Below the pieces are notes generated by a model, which searched no databases, was not told the DNA's origin, and worked only from the letters and a program-made list of their open reading frames with translations. From JBLXBZ01 sp048265185 (lineage in GTDB: Bacteria; Pseudomonadota; Alphaproteobacteria; Rhizobiales; Stappiaceae): a DNA stretch of 64,000 nt. This document shows, in pieces, positions 16,265 to 24,433 of the stretch; position 1 is the first letter of the stretch, and every line of letters starts with the position of its first letter. The DNA is taken from positions 496,001-560,000 of the forward strand of contig JBLXBZ010000001.1 in NCBI GenBank assembly GCA_048265185.1, read 5' to 3'. The position numbers and the translations under genes are program-made.

Positions 16265-17421
16265 GAAACACCCAAAACACCTTCTCACAATGCAGCCCCG
16301 CTCCTCAAGGCCTTGGCAAACTGATTGGCTGGGGCGCCGTTTTATTCGCTCTTTTGGCTTTAACGCAAAATGCGTTTGCAAATGAAGCAATGACGTCGCC
16401 CTTCGGCGAACTCGCCATTGGAGCGGTTCTTTTAGCGGCAACTGCCGCGATTATATGCAGCGGAAAATTACCCCGGCGCGTTTTGGACATGATCCTACTC
16501 GCAGTCTGCGCTTACACCGCCGCCGTGATGATCATCGCCGTCAGCGGGCACGAAGGCGACGCGGGCCACGGCTTCTGGTCTCTCACCGTGAGTTTATGGT
16601 TATCGTCCTGGCTTTTCGTCGACCAATTGTCAAACTGGCCCGTCATCGCGCCAGCCTCCAAACGGCTCGTCTCCTTGGCTATTCCATTGCTTTTCGGCGT
16701 TTGGCTGTTGGTTTTCTGGGAAATTCTGGTGAAAGGCTTCGGCGTGCCGTCGGTGCTGCTTCCGTCTCCAAGCGCCATTGGCGCCCGCTTCGCCTCCTCG
16801 CTTCCCACCCTTTGGGCCGATTTCCAGCAAACATTTCTAAAAGCGGTGTTGATCGGATATGCGCTTGGATGCGGCTCCGGATTTCTCTTGGCCCTTTTGG
16901 TGGATCGCATTCCCTTTCTCAAGCGTGGTCTTCTCCCGATCGGAAACCTGGTTTCCGCGCTGCCGATTATCGGCGTCGCGCCGATAATGGTCATGTGGTT
17001 CGGCTTTGACTGGCCATCCAAAGCCGCGGTGGTCGTTATCATGACCTTCTTCCCTATGCTGGTGAACACCGTGAGCGGACTTGCCGCCTCCGACCGCATA
17101 CAGCGTGATCTCATGCGCACCTATGCTGCGAGCCACGCGCAATCGCTGTGGAAGATGCGCTTGCCGATGGCGTCCCCGTTTATTTTCAACGCTTTGAAAA
17201 TAAACTCAACTCTGGCTCTGATTGGCGCGATTGTTGCAGAGTTTTTTGGCACGCCAATCGTCGGAATGGGTTTTCGGATATCAACCGAAGTTGGGCGCAT
17301 GAACGTCGATATGGTTTGGGCTGAAATCGCCGTCGCAGCGCTCGCCGGCTCTGCTTTTTACGCAATTGTGACGCTCGCAGAACGAGCCGTCGCTTTCTGG
17401 CATCCGTCAATCCGGGGATAA
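16261..17421 (+). CDS. ABC importer permease 2 (TauC/SsuC type) with extra N-terminal membrane helices
   Basis: A membrane protein of 386 residues. The N-terminal 150 residues contain three to four additional hydrophobic segments (around residues 18-36, 47-64, 74-93 and 105-123) not found in the minimal permease. The C-terminal half is the conserved permease core, with coupling loop DLMRTYAASHAQSLWKMRLP, clearly homologous to that of permease 1. It begins inside permease 1 (ATGA overlap). The role of the N-terminal helices is unknown. Together with permease 1 it would form the channel. Confidence 0.9.
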   Translation: MRNTQNTFSQCSPAPQGLGKLIGWGAVLFALLALTQNAFANEAMTSPFGELAIGAVLLAATAAIICSGKLPRRVLDMILLAVCAYTAAVMIIAVSGHEGDAGHGFWSLTVSLWLSSWLFVDQLSNWPVIAPASKRLVSLAIPLLFGVWLLVFWEILVKGFGVPSVLLPSPSAIGARFASSLPTLWADFQQTFLKAVLIGYALGCGSGFLLALLVDRIPFLKRGLLPIGNLVSALPIIGVAPIMVMWFGFDWPSKAAVVVIMTFFPMLVNTVSGLAASDRIQRDLMRTYAASHAQSLWKMRLPMASPFIFNALKINSTLALIGAIVAEFFGTPIVGMGFRISTEVGRMNVDMVWAEIAVAALAGSAFYAIVTLAERAVAFWHPSIRG

Positions 17422-17454
17422 CGGAGCGGAGGCCGACACCAGAGGGAGATACGA

Positions 17455-18459
17455 ATGAAACATAAATTTCTAGGCGCCGCGGCGCTCGTCGTTGGATTGA
17501 CCACCGCGCTCTCCAGCTCACTGACCGGCGCACAAGCGGCCGATGACGTGACCCTGCAATTAAAATGGGTTACTCAGGGACAGTTCGCGGGCTACTACGT
17601 GGCCAAGGACAAAGGCTTCTATGAAGAAGAAGACCTCGACGTCACGATCAAACCGGGTGGGCCGGACATCGCGCCGCCTCAGGTGATTGTAGGCGGCGGC
17701 GCCGATGTGGTTGTCGACTGGCTTCCCTCCGCCCTCGCCTCACGCGAAAAAGGCGTGCCATTGGTCAATATCGCCCAGCCTTTCGCCAAATCTGGAATGA
17801 TGTTGGTTTGCCTGAAGGAAAGCGGCGTAAAAACGCCGGAAGACTTCAAGGGGCGCACGCTTGGCGTCTGGTTCTTCGGCAATGAATATCCGTTCATGTC
17901 ATGGATGAACCATCTCGGCATTCCAACCGACGGCGGTGAAGAGGGCGTAAAAGTTCTGAAACAGGGCTTTAACGTCGATCCTCTGCTGCAAAAACAGGCC
18001 GATTGCATTTCCACAATGACCTACAATGAATATTGGCAGGTTATTGACGCAGGTATTTCTCCTGATGATCTGGTTGTGTTTAAATATCAGGATCAGGGCG
18101 TGGCGACGTTGGAAGATGGTCTCTACGTACTTGAAGACAATCTGAAAGATCCGGCTTTTGTCGATAAAATGGCCCGCTTCGTCAAAGCTTCTATGAAAGG
18201 CTGGGAGTACGCACGCGAAAACCCGGAAGAAGCCGCCGAAATCGTGCTCGAAAATGACGCTAGCGGCGCACAAACAGAAAAGCATCAGATACGCATGGTT
18301 AGCGAAATTAACAAGCTGACGGAGGGATCCGACGGCACGCTAAACATGGACGACTATGAGCGGACCGTGAAAATCCTACTCGGCGGCGGCTCTGACCCCG
18401 TGATCACGAAAACCCCGGAAGGCGCGACCACTACAATGGTGACGGATAAACTTAAATAA
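17455..18459 (+). CDS. ABC importer substrate-binding protein, NMT1/THI5-like
   Basis: A periplasmic solute-binding protein of 334 residues. A signal peptide occupies residues 1-28 with cleavage probably after AQA. The mature protein starts with LQLKWVTQGQFAGYYVAKDKG, typical of the NMT1/THI5 family, whose members bind aromatic pyrimidine-type ligands such as hydroxymethylpyrimidine and its derivatives, and riboflavin. In this position, after a complete pyrimidine pathway, uracil or thymine or their reduced forms are the likely ligands; a thiamin precursor is the main alternative. A GGGAG site precedes the start. A terminator follows, closing the operon. Confidence 0.88.
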   Translation: MKHKFLGAAALVVGLTTALSSSLTGAQAADDVTLQLKWVTQGQFAGYYVAKDKGFYEEEDLDVTIKPGGPDIAPPQVIVGGGADVVVDWLPSALASREKGVPLVNIAQPFAKSGMMLVCLKESGVKTPEDFKGRTLGVWFFGNEYPFMSWMNHLGIPTDGGEEGVKVLKQGFNVDPLLQKQADCISTMTYNEYWQVIDAGISPDDLVVFKYQDQGVATLEDGLYVLEDNLKDPAFVDKMARFVKASMKGWEYARENPEEAAEIVLENDASGAQTEKHQIRMVSEINKLTEGSDGTLNMDDYERTVKILLGGGSDPVITKTPEGATTTMVTDKLK

Positions 18460-18483
18460 GCGCTTCCGTATCGTGGAAGGTGA

Positions 18484-18515
18484 GAAAACCGGGGTGATGT
18501 CTCCGGTTTTCTTTT
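18484..18515 (+). terminator. Rho-independent terminator of the transporter operon
   Basis: GAAAACCGG (18484-18492) pairs with CCGGTTTTC (18503-18511), extended inward by a G-T and a G-C pair, with a six-base loop and followed by TTTT at 18512-18515. It begins 25 bases after the binding-protein stop. Confidence 0.8.
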
Positions 18516-18597
18516 GCCCGAATGGAGAACCGGTGTTAAGCGAAAGTGACTTCCTCGACCGCATGCCTCTTTGGCCAAAATTTCGGAGCTCGCGTTT

Positions 18598-19434
18598 ATG
18601 ACCCCTTCTCGAGATATTCACCGCTTGCTTGAAATCATGCAGGCGCTTCGAACCCCGGGAACAGGATGTCCCTGGGATCTTGAGCAGGATTTTGCTTCAA
18701 TAGTCCCCTATACGATTGAAGAAGCCTATGAAGTCGCCGACGCCATCCATAAAGGCGACATGGATAACCTGCGCGAGGAATTGGGCGACCTGCTCCTGCA
18801 AGTAGTCTACCACGCGCAAATGGCGGAAGAAGAAAAATCCTTCGATTTTTCTGACGTGGTGCAGTCCATTACCGAGAAAATGATCCGCCGCCACCCCCAT
18901 GTTTTCGGGGATGAAAAAGCTCGCGCAAGCGGAATGGTCAAAGGCGCGTGGGACCGGATCAAGGAAGAAGAAAAACGTCTGAAAAAGGAGCGCCGCGCCG
19001 CCCTCGGTCTGAATACGGATGAACGCCCCCCAGCCTATCTGGATGATGTTCCCACAGCTTTCGCCGCCCTGACAGAGGCGGAAAAACTACAAAGGCGCGC
19101 GGCGAAAGTCGGCTTTGACTGGGGAGAGTCCGGGCCTGTTTTGGCCAAAATTCGCGAAGAAATTGATGAGTTTGATCAAGAACTAAGCGCCGGTACAGTT
19201 GACGCGGATCGTTTGGAGGATGAACTAGGAGATATCCTGTTCTCCGTCGCCAATCTCGCGCGTCACCTTGATATCGATCCTGAAAAAGCATTGAAGCGCA
19301 CAAACCGCAAATTCCGAAATCGTTTCAAAGCCATAGAGCATGCCGCGCACGCAAAAGAAACGACCCTTCAAGATATGACCCTGAACGAAATGGAACAAGC
19401 CTGGCGCACAGCAAAACGCATGGGAAACACATGA
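18598..19434 (+). CDS. mazG: Nucleoside triphosphate pyrophosphohydrolase MazG
   Basis: Hydrolyses (d)NTPs, including non-canonical ones, to the monophosphate and pyrophosphate. It has two MazG repeats: the first (about residues 20-110) has EEAYEVADAI and the metal-binding EELGDLLLQVVYH, and the second (about 160-250) has EEIDEFD and EDELGDILFSVANLARH. The ATG at 18598 has GGAG ten bases upstream; a TTG 27 bases earlier is less likely. Length is 278 residues, similar to E. coli MazG. It is convergent with hflX, and its stop lies in the loop of a shared hairpin. Confidence 0.93.
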   Translation: MTPSRDIHRLLEIMQALRTPGTGCPWDLEQDFASIVPYTIEEAYEVADAIHKGDMDNLREELGDLLLQVVYHAQMAEEEKSFDFSDVVQSITEKMIRRHPHVFGDEKARASGMVKGAWDRIKEEEKRLKKERRAALGLNTDERPPAYLDDVPTAFAALTEAEKLQRRAAKVGFDWGESGPVLAKIREEIDEFDQELSAGTVDADRLEDELGDILFSVANLARHLDIDPEKALKRTNRKFRNRFKAIEHAAHAKETTLQDMTLNEMEQAWRTAKRMGNT

Positions 19435-19449
19435 CGTCTCCCATGCGTT
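19415..19449. terminator. 11-bp hairpin shared by convergent mazG and hflX
   Basis: AACGCATGGGA (19415-19425) is the exact reverse complement of 19439-19449, with a 13-base loop that contains the mazG stop codon. It sits across the 24-base gap between convergent genes and could act in both directions, although neither side has a strong U-tract. Confidence 0.5.
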
Positions 19450-19458
19450 GATACATTA

Positions 19459-20889
19459 TCAAGAGACCATGTAACTGCTATACTTCAATCGAAATTCTTC
19501 TGAAAATTTATCGGCGACCCGTACTTTTAGCGCAATCACATCTTCTTTGTCCTGGCGCTCCAACACTTCGCACGAGTGATAGAGCCACGCCAGCAGCGCG
19601 CCCTCCTCCACCGGCAAGGATAAGGCGTATATTTCGCGTCCAATTGCAAAATGAGCTTCAATACGCTCAACGAGCGCGCCGAGTCCTGCGCCCGTCAGCG
19701 CTGAAACCGCAATAGGAGGCGCCCCCGCCTCGGAAGCGTTGGCGCTATTGGCTTGAAGCAAATTTTCCTGACGGACGGAATCCAGTCGGTCAATCTTGTT
19801 CCAAACCTCAATGATCCGCCCTTTTGCGTTGGTTTCAAGGCCGAGAACATCCAACGTATGAGAAACATCGGCAGCTTGAATATCCGTATCCTCATGAGAG
19901 ATATCGCGGACATGCAAAATGAGATCCGCTTCGAGAACCTCTTCAAGAGTCGCGCGGAAGGCGGCGATCAAATGGGTCGGCAATTCCGATATGAAACCAA
20001 CCGTATCCGACAAGATGACCTCATCACCATGAGGCAAGGCTATACGGCGAAGCGTCGGATCAAGAGTTGCGAAAAGAAGGTTCTTCGCAAAAACGTCAGA
20101 AGATGTTAGAGCGTTGAAAATACTAGATTTTCCAGCATTCGTATAACCAACGAGAGCTACGACGGGTTGCGGTATTTTTCTGCGTTGCTTGCGGTGTAAA
20201 TCTCGCGTGCGTCGAACTTTTTCAAGATCTTTTTCAAGCCGAGAAATCCGCTCCTGAATAAGGCGGCGATCCGCCTCGATTTGCGATTCTCCCGGGCCGC
20301 CAAGGAAACCAAAGCCGCCGCGCTGCCGCTCCAAGTGGGTCCAAGAGCGAACAAGCCGGCTTTTTTGCCAGTTTAAATGAGCCAGCTCGACCTGAAGTCG
20401 TCCTTCGGCGGTGCGCGCCCGCGCTCCAAAAATTTCAAGAATCAACCCGGTTCGGTCAATGACCTTAGCTTTGAAAGCTCGCTCCAGATTGCGTTGCTGA
20501 ATCGGCGTCAACGCGTGGTCGACGACAACCAGCTCAATTTCCTCACGCTCCACCGTCGCGGCAATTTCCTCCACCTTACCCCCGCCCATAAGGGTCGCAG
20601 GCCTGACCTGGGAAATATTCACGATATCAGCGGAAACGATCTCAAGATGAATCGCCGCCGCCAAACCAACGGCTTCCTCCAATCGAGAAGCCGGCGCGCG
20701 CAAGCTTTGCGGTCCCGGGATCTCCGCCGACGTCGTCGATGCGTTTTTCTTATGTCCAGCCTTACCGGACAAAGTCGGCGCGAGAACCAAAGCGCGAGCG
20801 CCGACGGCTGCGTGCCCTTCGGCTTTTAGCTCGACGCCAGCACCAATCTCGCCATATCCGGATTTATTCTTCGAAGGTTGATTCCCCAA
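19459..20889 (-). CDS. hflX: Ribosome-associated GTPase HflX
   Basis: A GTPase that, in characterised bacteria, splits stalled ribosomes under stress. The N-terminal HflX domain (about residues 60-215) contains GGGKVEEIA and the glycine-rich GGFGFLGGPGESQIE. The G domain follows with G1 GYTNAGKSS, G3 DTVGF and G4 NKID. The first 60 residues or so are a low-complexity extension with no family counterpart. It is encoded immediately after hfq with no spacing, the arrangement also seen in E. coli, and is probably translated from the same mRNA. Length is 476 residues. Confidence 0.94.
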   Translation of the reverse strand: MGNQPSKNKSGYGEIGAGVELKAEGHAAVGARALVLAPTLSGKAGHKKNASTTSAEIPGPQSLRAPASRLEEAVGLAAAIHLEIVSADIVNISQVRPATLMGGGKVEEIAATVEREEIELVVVDHALTPIQQRNLERAFKAKVIDRTGLILEIFGARARTAEGRLQVELAHLNWQKSRLVRSWTHLERQRGGFGFLGGPGESQIEADRRLIQERISRLEKDLEKVRRTRDLHRKQRRKIPQPVVALVGYTNAGKSSIFNALTSSDVFAKNLLFATLDPTLRRIALPHGDEVILSDTVGFISELPTHLIAAFRATLEEVLEADLILHVRDISHEDTDIQAADVSHTLDVLGLETNAKGRIIEVWNKIDRLDSVRQENLLQANSANASEAGAPPIAVSALTGAGLGALVERIEAHFAIGREIYALSLPVEEGALLAWLYHSCEVLERQDKEDVIALKVRVADKFSEEFRLKYSSYMVS

Positions 20890-21147
20890 TCATTCACCCG
20901 ATTTTTCGGACGCCTCATCCGTCGGATCAAAAAGTTGAACCGGGGTGTTTGGCATAATTGTTGAAATTGCATGTTTGTAAACAAGCTGAGAATGACCGTC
21001 TCGACGAAGCAAGACGCAAAAATTATCAAACCAGGTAACGACGCCTTGCAGCTTCACGCCGTTAATTAGAAAAATGGTAAGAGGAGTCTTTTGTTTCCTC
21101 AAATGGTTCAAAAAGGTATCTTGTAAATTCTGCGCGCGGTCAGCCAT
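20890..21147 (-). CDS. hfq: RNA chaperone Hfq
   Basis: An Sm-like protein of 85 residues that forms a hexameric ring and pairs small RNAs with mRNAs. The Sm1 motif spans LQDTFLNHLRKQKTPLTIFL and INGVKLQGVVTWFDNFCVLL, and the Sm2 motif includes the conserved YKHAIST. A short acidic C-terminus follows, as is usual in alphaproteobacteria. An AAGG ribosome site lies about ten bases before the ATG. Two hairpins lie just upstream of the gene, suggesting a structured leader. hflX follows directly. Confidence 0.97.
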   Translation of the reverse strand: MADRAQNLQDTFLNHLRKQKTPLTIFLINGVKLQGVVTWFDNFCVLLRRDGHSQLVYKHAISTIMPNTPVQLFDPTDEASEKSGE

Positions 21148-21627
21148 CTTTATTATTACCTTGCATTTTTCGAGCGCGGCCGCGGCGCTCGTTCGACCAA
21201 AATTTCTCGAACATCACTCAAGTCTCGCTCATGTTCGAGCTTACAAAGATAAGCACTTTAATCTGTCATTATCATCAGTTTATCCGAAGCAAATCAACAA
21301 AGCTTGTATAAACGACTTCCACAAATCATAGCTCTTCAAAATGAAAAGCTTCGCTCACCCTAAAAGAAACGCGCAATATTCGACAACTCTTCAACAAGCT
21401 CCCTCATGCGCCTCCCAATCTCTAGTCCGCAACCAGCACACGCCTTTAACGCCGCCGACTTCAATCCATCAAACACAGTTCATAGCGCGGCCGATCCTAA
21501 CCATAAGTCTCAGCCTCGACGCCAAGATCGAAATTAACGTAAGGGTTTCTTACATGCTGACAAGTTATTTTTCACGCCTGACGGGAAAAACATCTGCAGC
21601 CTCGTCTCCCGAAGACAATGTTTTTAA
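21148..21627 (-). other. 480-base gene-free region: hfq leader and promoter region
   Basis: No convincing gene is seen between trkA and hfq. On the hfq strand, two perfect stems lie close to the start codon: 21171-21177 with 21185-21191 (7 bp, GC only) and 21206-21214 with 21231-21239 (9 bp, 16-base loop). The rest is AT-richer and probably holds the hfq promoter. A plus-strand frame at 21341-21631 could encode 96 residues but has biased composition and no recognisable motif. A 25-codon frame at 21554-21631 is the only part that looks slightly gene-like. Confidence 0.4.
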
Positions 21628-23004
21628 TTAGAAAAATTCAAGACTAACTCGGAACATTTGTTCTACTTGGCGCACTTTATCCGCCACCGCGAGAACCACG
21701 ACCCGGTCATGAGCTTGAATCAGCGTGTCGCCGTTAGGCGTCAACACCGCCCCATCCCGAAAAACCGCCCCGACCCGAATGCCGTCTGGCAAATCAATTT
21801 CACGAAGAGGTTTGCCAACGAGGGGGGATGTTTCAAGCGCTTCCGCTTCAATGACTTCCGCCGCCCCGTTTTGTAAGGCGTGAACCCCGCGAATACGGCC
21901 ACGGCGAACATGTTGCAGGATTTTTGAAATCGTCACCGCCCTCGGGTTGACGAAAGCGTCAATACCAAGCGCATGAGCGAACGTGGGATAACTGGCGTTA
22001 TTGAGAAGCGATAAATTTCTGCGGCACCCCAATTTCTTCGCCATGACGCAGGACAAAATGTTGACCTCATCCTCATTCGTCAAGGCGATCATCGTATCCG
22101 CGTCTTCGATATCGGCTTCCGTCAGCAAATCCTGATCAAGGGCGCTGCCGTGCATGATAACGGCGCGTTTCAAATCATCCGCGATTGCAATGGCGCGCTC
22201 ACGCGAATGTTCGATTATTTTCACCTTGGTTCGGGCCTGGCGCTGCTCAAGCGCTTTGGCGACGTAAAGACCAATGTTACCGCCCCCGGCGATCACCACC
22301 TTATTGGCTTCAGGCTCTTCATGGCCAAAGATCGACAGCGTTCTGCGCACCTGATCCCGCCGAGCGGCGACATAAACGAGATCGCCTTCCTGAACCGTGT
22401 CCGAACTTTTAGGAACAAAGAGATGATTGCCGCGATAAACCCCAACAACAACGGCGCCAAGATCTGGAAACAGCTCCGTCAACTGCCTCAGAGGCGTGTT
22501 GACGACAGGGCAATCCTCCATGCAGTTGATCCCAACCACGATGATATGATCATCGGCGAAACGCACCGTCTCAACCGCCCCCGGCAAGGCCAGACGCCGC
22601 AGCACCATCTCCCCCACTTCAATCTCAGGAGAGATAATGACGTCAATCGGCATGCTATCGCGCGCGAACAAATCGCTCCAACGCGAACGCAAATAACTCT
22701 GCGCCCGCACGCGCGCAATTTTCGTCGGCACGTTAAACAGGGAATGCGCAACCTGGCAGGCGACCATATTGACTTCGTCATATAGCGTGACCGCAATAAG
22801 CATGTCGGCCTGATCGACCCCTGCTTGCGCCAAGACGTCCGGATGCGCTCCGTGGCCAACAACGCCGCGCACGTCAAGGGTGTCGCGAATGGCGTTGACG
22901 AGAACAGGCGAAGAATCGATCACTGAGACGTCATTCTGCTCTGACGCCAGTTTTTCGGCGATTCCATATCCAACCTGACCTGCGCCGCAGATGACCACTT
23001 TCAT
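21628..23004 (-). CDS. trkA: Trk potassium-uptake regulatory NAD-binding protein TrkA
   Basis: A peripheral membrane protein that gates Trk-type K+ channels in response to NAD(H). It holds two tandem RCK units: the first starts at VVICGAGQVGYGIAEKL and the second at VVIAGGGNIGLYVAKAL, each followed by a TrkA-C domain. The ATG at 23004 gives the family N-terminus MKVVICGAGQ; a GTG three codons upstream is possible. It is 458 residues long. It lies just downstream of ntrX on the same strand, a common order in alphaproteobacteria. No trkH is present in the window. Confidence 0.94.
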   Translation of the reverse strand: MKVVICGAGQVGYGIAEKLASEQNDVSVIDSSPVLVNAIRDTLDVRGVVGHGAHPDVLAQAGVDQADMLIAVTLYDEVNMVACQVAHSLFNVPTKIARVRAQSYLRSRWSDLFARDSMPIDVIISPEIEVGEMVLRRLALPGAVETVRFADDHIIVVGINCMEDCPVVNTPLRQLTELFPDLGAVVVGVYRGNHLFVPKSSDTVQEGDLVYVAARRDQVRRTLSIFGHEEPEANKVVIAGGGNIGLYVAKALEQRQARTKVKIIEHSRERAIAIADDLKRAVIMHGSALDQDLLTEADIEDADTMIALTNEDEVNILSCVMAKKLGCRRNLSLLNNASYPTFAHALGIDAFVNPRAVTISKILQHVRRGRIRGVHALQNGAAEVIEAEALETSPLVGKPLREIDLPDGIRVGAVFRDGAVLTPNGDTLIQAHDRVVVLAVADKVRQVEQMFRVSLEFF

Positions 23005-23065
23005 GGAATACACACCCTATCAACATTAGAACTTGCAAAAACAAGGGTTTGGTCCACCTCCCTTC

Positions 23066-24433
23066 TCATGTCAATCCCAAGGTCTTCAGCTTTCGGTGCA
23101 AGGCGGAGCGTTCCATACCGACAAATTCCGCAGTTCTAGAAATATTACCGCCAAATCGTTTGATCTGAGCTTGCAGATAATCGCGCTCGAACATTTCCCG
23201 CGCTTCCCGCAAAGGCAAAGACATCAGATGCTCGCCCGTACCCGTGGAGGACAGATTGGGCAACATTTCCCCCACCTCCGCCGGCAACAGATCGGCGGTG
23301 ATAACCGCCTCCGGGTCAGCGCGCGTCAAAATCATCAACCGTTCGACATTGTTACGCAACTGGCGAATGTTCCCCGGCCAGTCATGGGCCTGCAGAACGG
23401 CCATGGCGTCATCGCCAATTTTACGCGGCGGCAATCCGGCGGAATGAGATATCTGCTCCATGAAAAAATAGACAAGAGAGGGGATGTCGTCCCGGCGCTC
23501 CGCCAAACCTGGAACGCGCAAGGGAACGACGCCAAGACGGTGGAACAAATCCTCCCGGAAGGCGCCGGCGGCGATTTCCTCCATCAAATCCTTAGCGCTT
23601 GAGGATAATATCCGAATATCTACGCTGACTTTCGTGCCGCCGCCCACGCGAATGAAAGTTTGGTCAACAAGAACACGAAGAATCTTGCCTTGCGTCTCAA
23701 GCGGCATGTCCGCCACTTCATCCAGATAGATAGTGCCGCCGTGGGCTTGCTCCAGCGCGCCGACCTTGCGCAAGCGCCCCTCGATGTCCTCGACGCCAAA
23801 AAGCTCTTCCTCCATACGATCAGGGGTGATCGTCGCGGCGTTAATGACGACAAACGGACTTTTAGCGCGGCTAGACAATTGATGAATGGTCCGCGCCGCC
23901 AATTCTTTTCCCGAACCAGATGGACCGGAAATCAATATCCGGCTGTTGGTGCCGGCGATGCGCTCAATCGTCTGCCTCAGTTGATTGACCGCAGACGACG
24001 TGCCCATCAGTTGCAGAGCGTCGGAGCTTTTTTTCTTCAGCGTTTTCACTTCACGGCGAAGCGACGACGCTTCAAGCGCCCGCTCAATGATCAAAATCAA
24101 TCGATCCGCCTTGAACGGCTTCTCGATATAATCATAAGCGCCCCGCTTGATGGCGGAGACGGCCGTTTCAATATTGCCATGGCCAGAGATGATGACCACG
24201 GGAAGGTCAGGATCCTGGCGTTTGATTTCATCAAGAAGCGCAAGCCCATCCAGCCGGCTCCCCTGCAGCCAGATATCAAGCACCACCAAGGAAGGGCGAC
24301 GATTTCGAACTTCCGCCAACGCGCTATCGCTGTCGGACGCCGTACGTGTTCCGTAACCGTCGTCGTCGAGAATTCCGGCGATCAACTCACGAATATCAGC
24401 TTCGTCATCGACAATCAGAATGTCATGCGCCAT
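23066..24433 (-). CDS. ntrX: Response regulator NtrX
   Basis: The partner of the sensor NtrY, involved in nitrogen, redox or envelope control in alphaproteobacteria. The receiver domain has the phosphoacceptor Asp53, the AAA+ domain has Walker A GPSGSGKE at 170-177, and a Fis-type helix-turn-helix ends the protein. The sigma-54 contact loop GAFTGA is missing: ELFG at about 210-213 runs into VEDIEGRLRKVGALEQAHGG. It therefore probably does not activate sigma-54 polymerase and may act as a sigma-70 regulator or repressor. Its start overlaps ntrY by 11 bases. Confidence 0.94.
   Translation of the reverse strand: MAHDILIVDDEADIRELIAGILDDDGYGTRTASDSDSALAEVRNRRPSLVVLDIWLQGSRLDGLALLDEIKRQDPDLPVVIISGHGNIETAVSAIKRGAYDYIEKPFKADRLILIIERALEASSLRREVKTLKKKSSDALQLMGTSSAVNQLRQTIERIAGTNSRILISGPSGSGKELAARTIHQLSSRAKSPFVVINAATITPDRMEEELFGVEDIEGRLRKVGALEQAHGGTIYLDEVADMPLETQGKILRVLVDQTFIRVGGGTKVSVDIRILSSSAKDLMEEIAAGAFREDLFHRLGVVPLRVPGLAERRDDIPSLVYFFMEQISHSAGLPPRKIGDDAMAVLQAHDWPGNIRQLRNNVERLMILTRADPEAVITADLLPAEVGEMLPNLSSTGTGEHLMSLPLREAREMFERDYLQAQIKRFGGNISRTAEFVGMERSALHRKLKTLGLT

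Noticed and set aside
21341..21631. 96-codon plus-strand frame between hfq and trkA
   Set aside because: The product has no domain and is biased in composition; the region is better explained as the hfq leader and promoter. Only its last 25 codons were kept as a very weak possibility.
22150..22785. Plus-strand open frame of 211 codons opposite trkA
   Set aside because: It is antisense to the conserved RCK domains and its composition is typical of a shadow frame.
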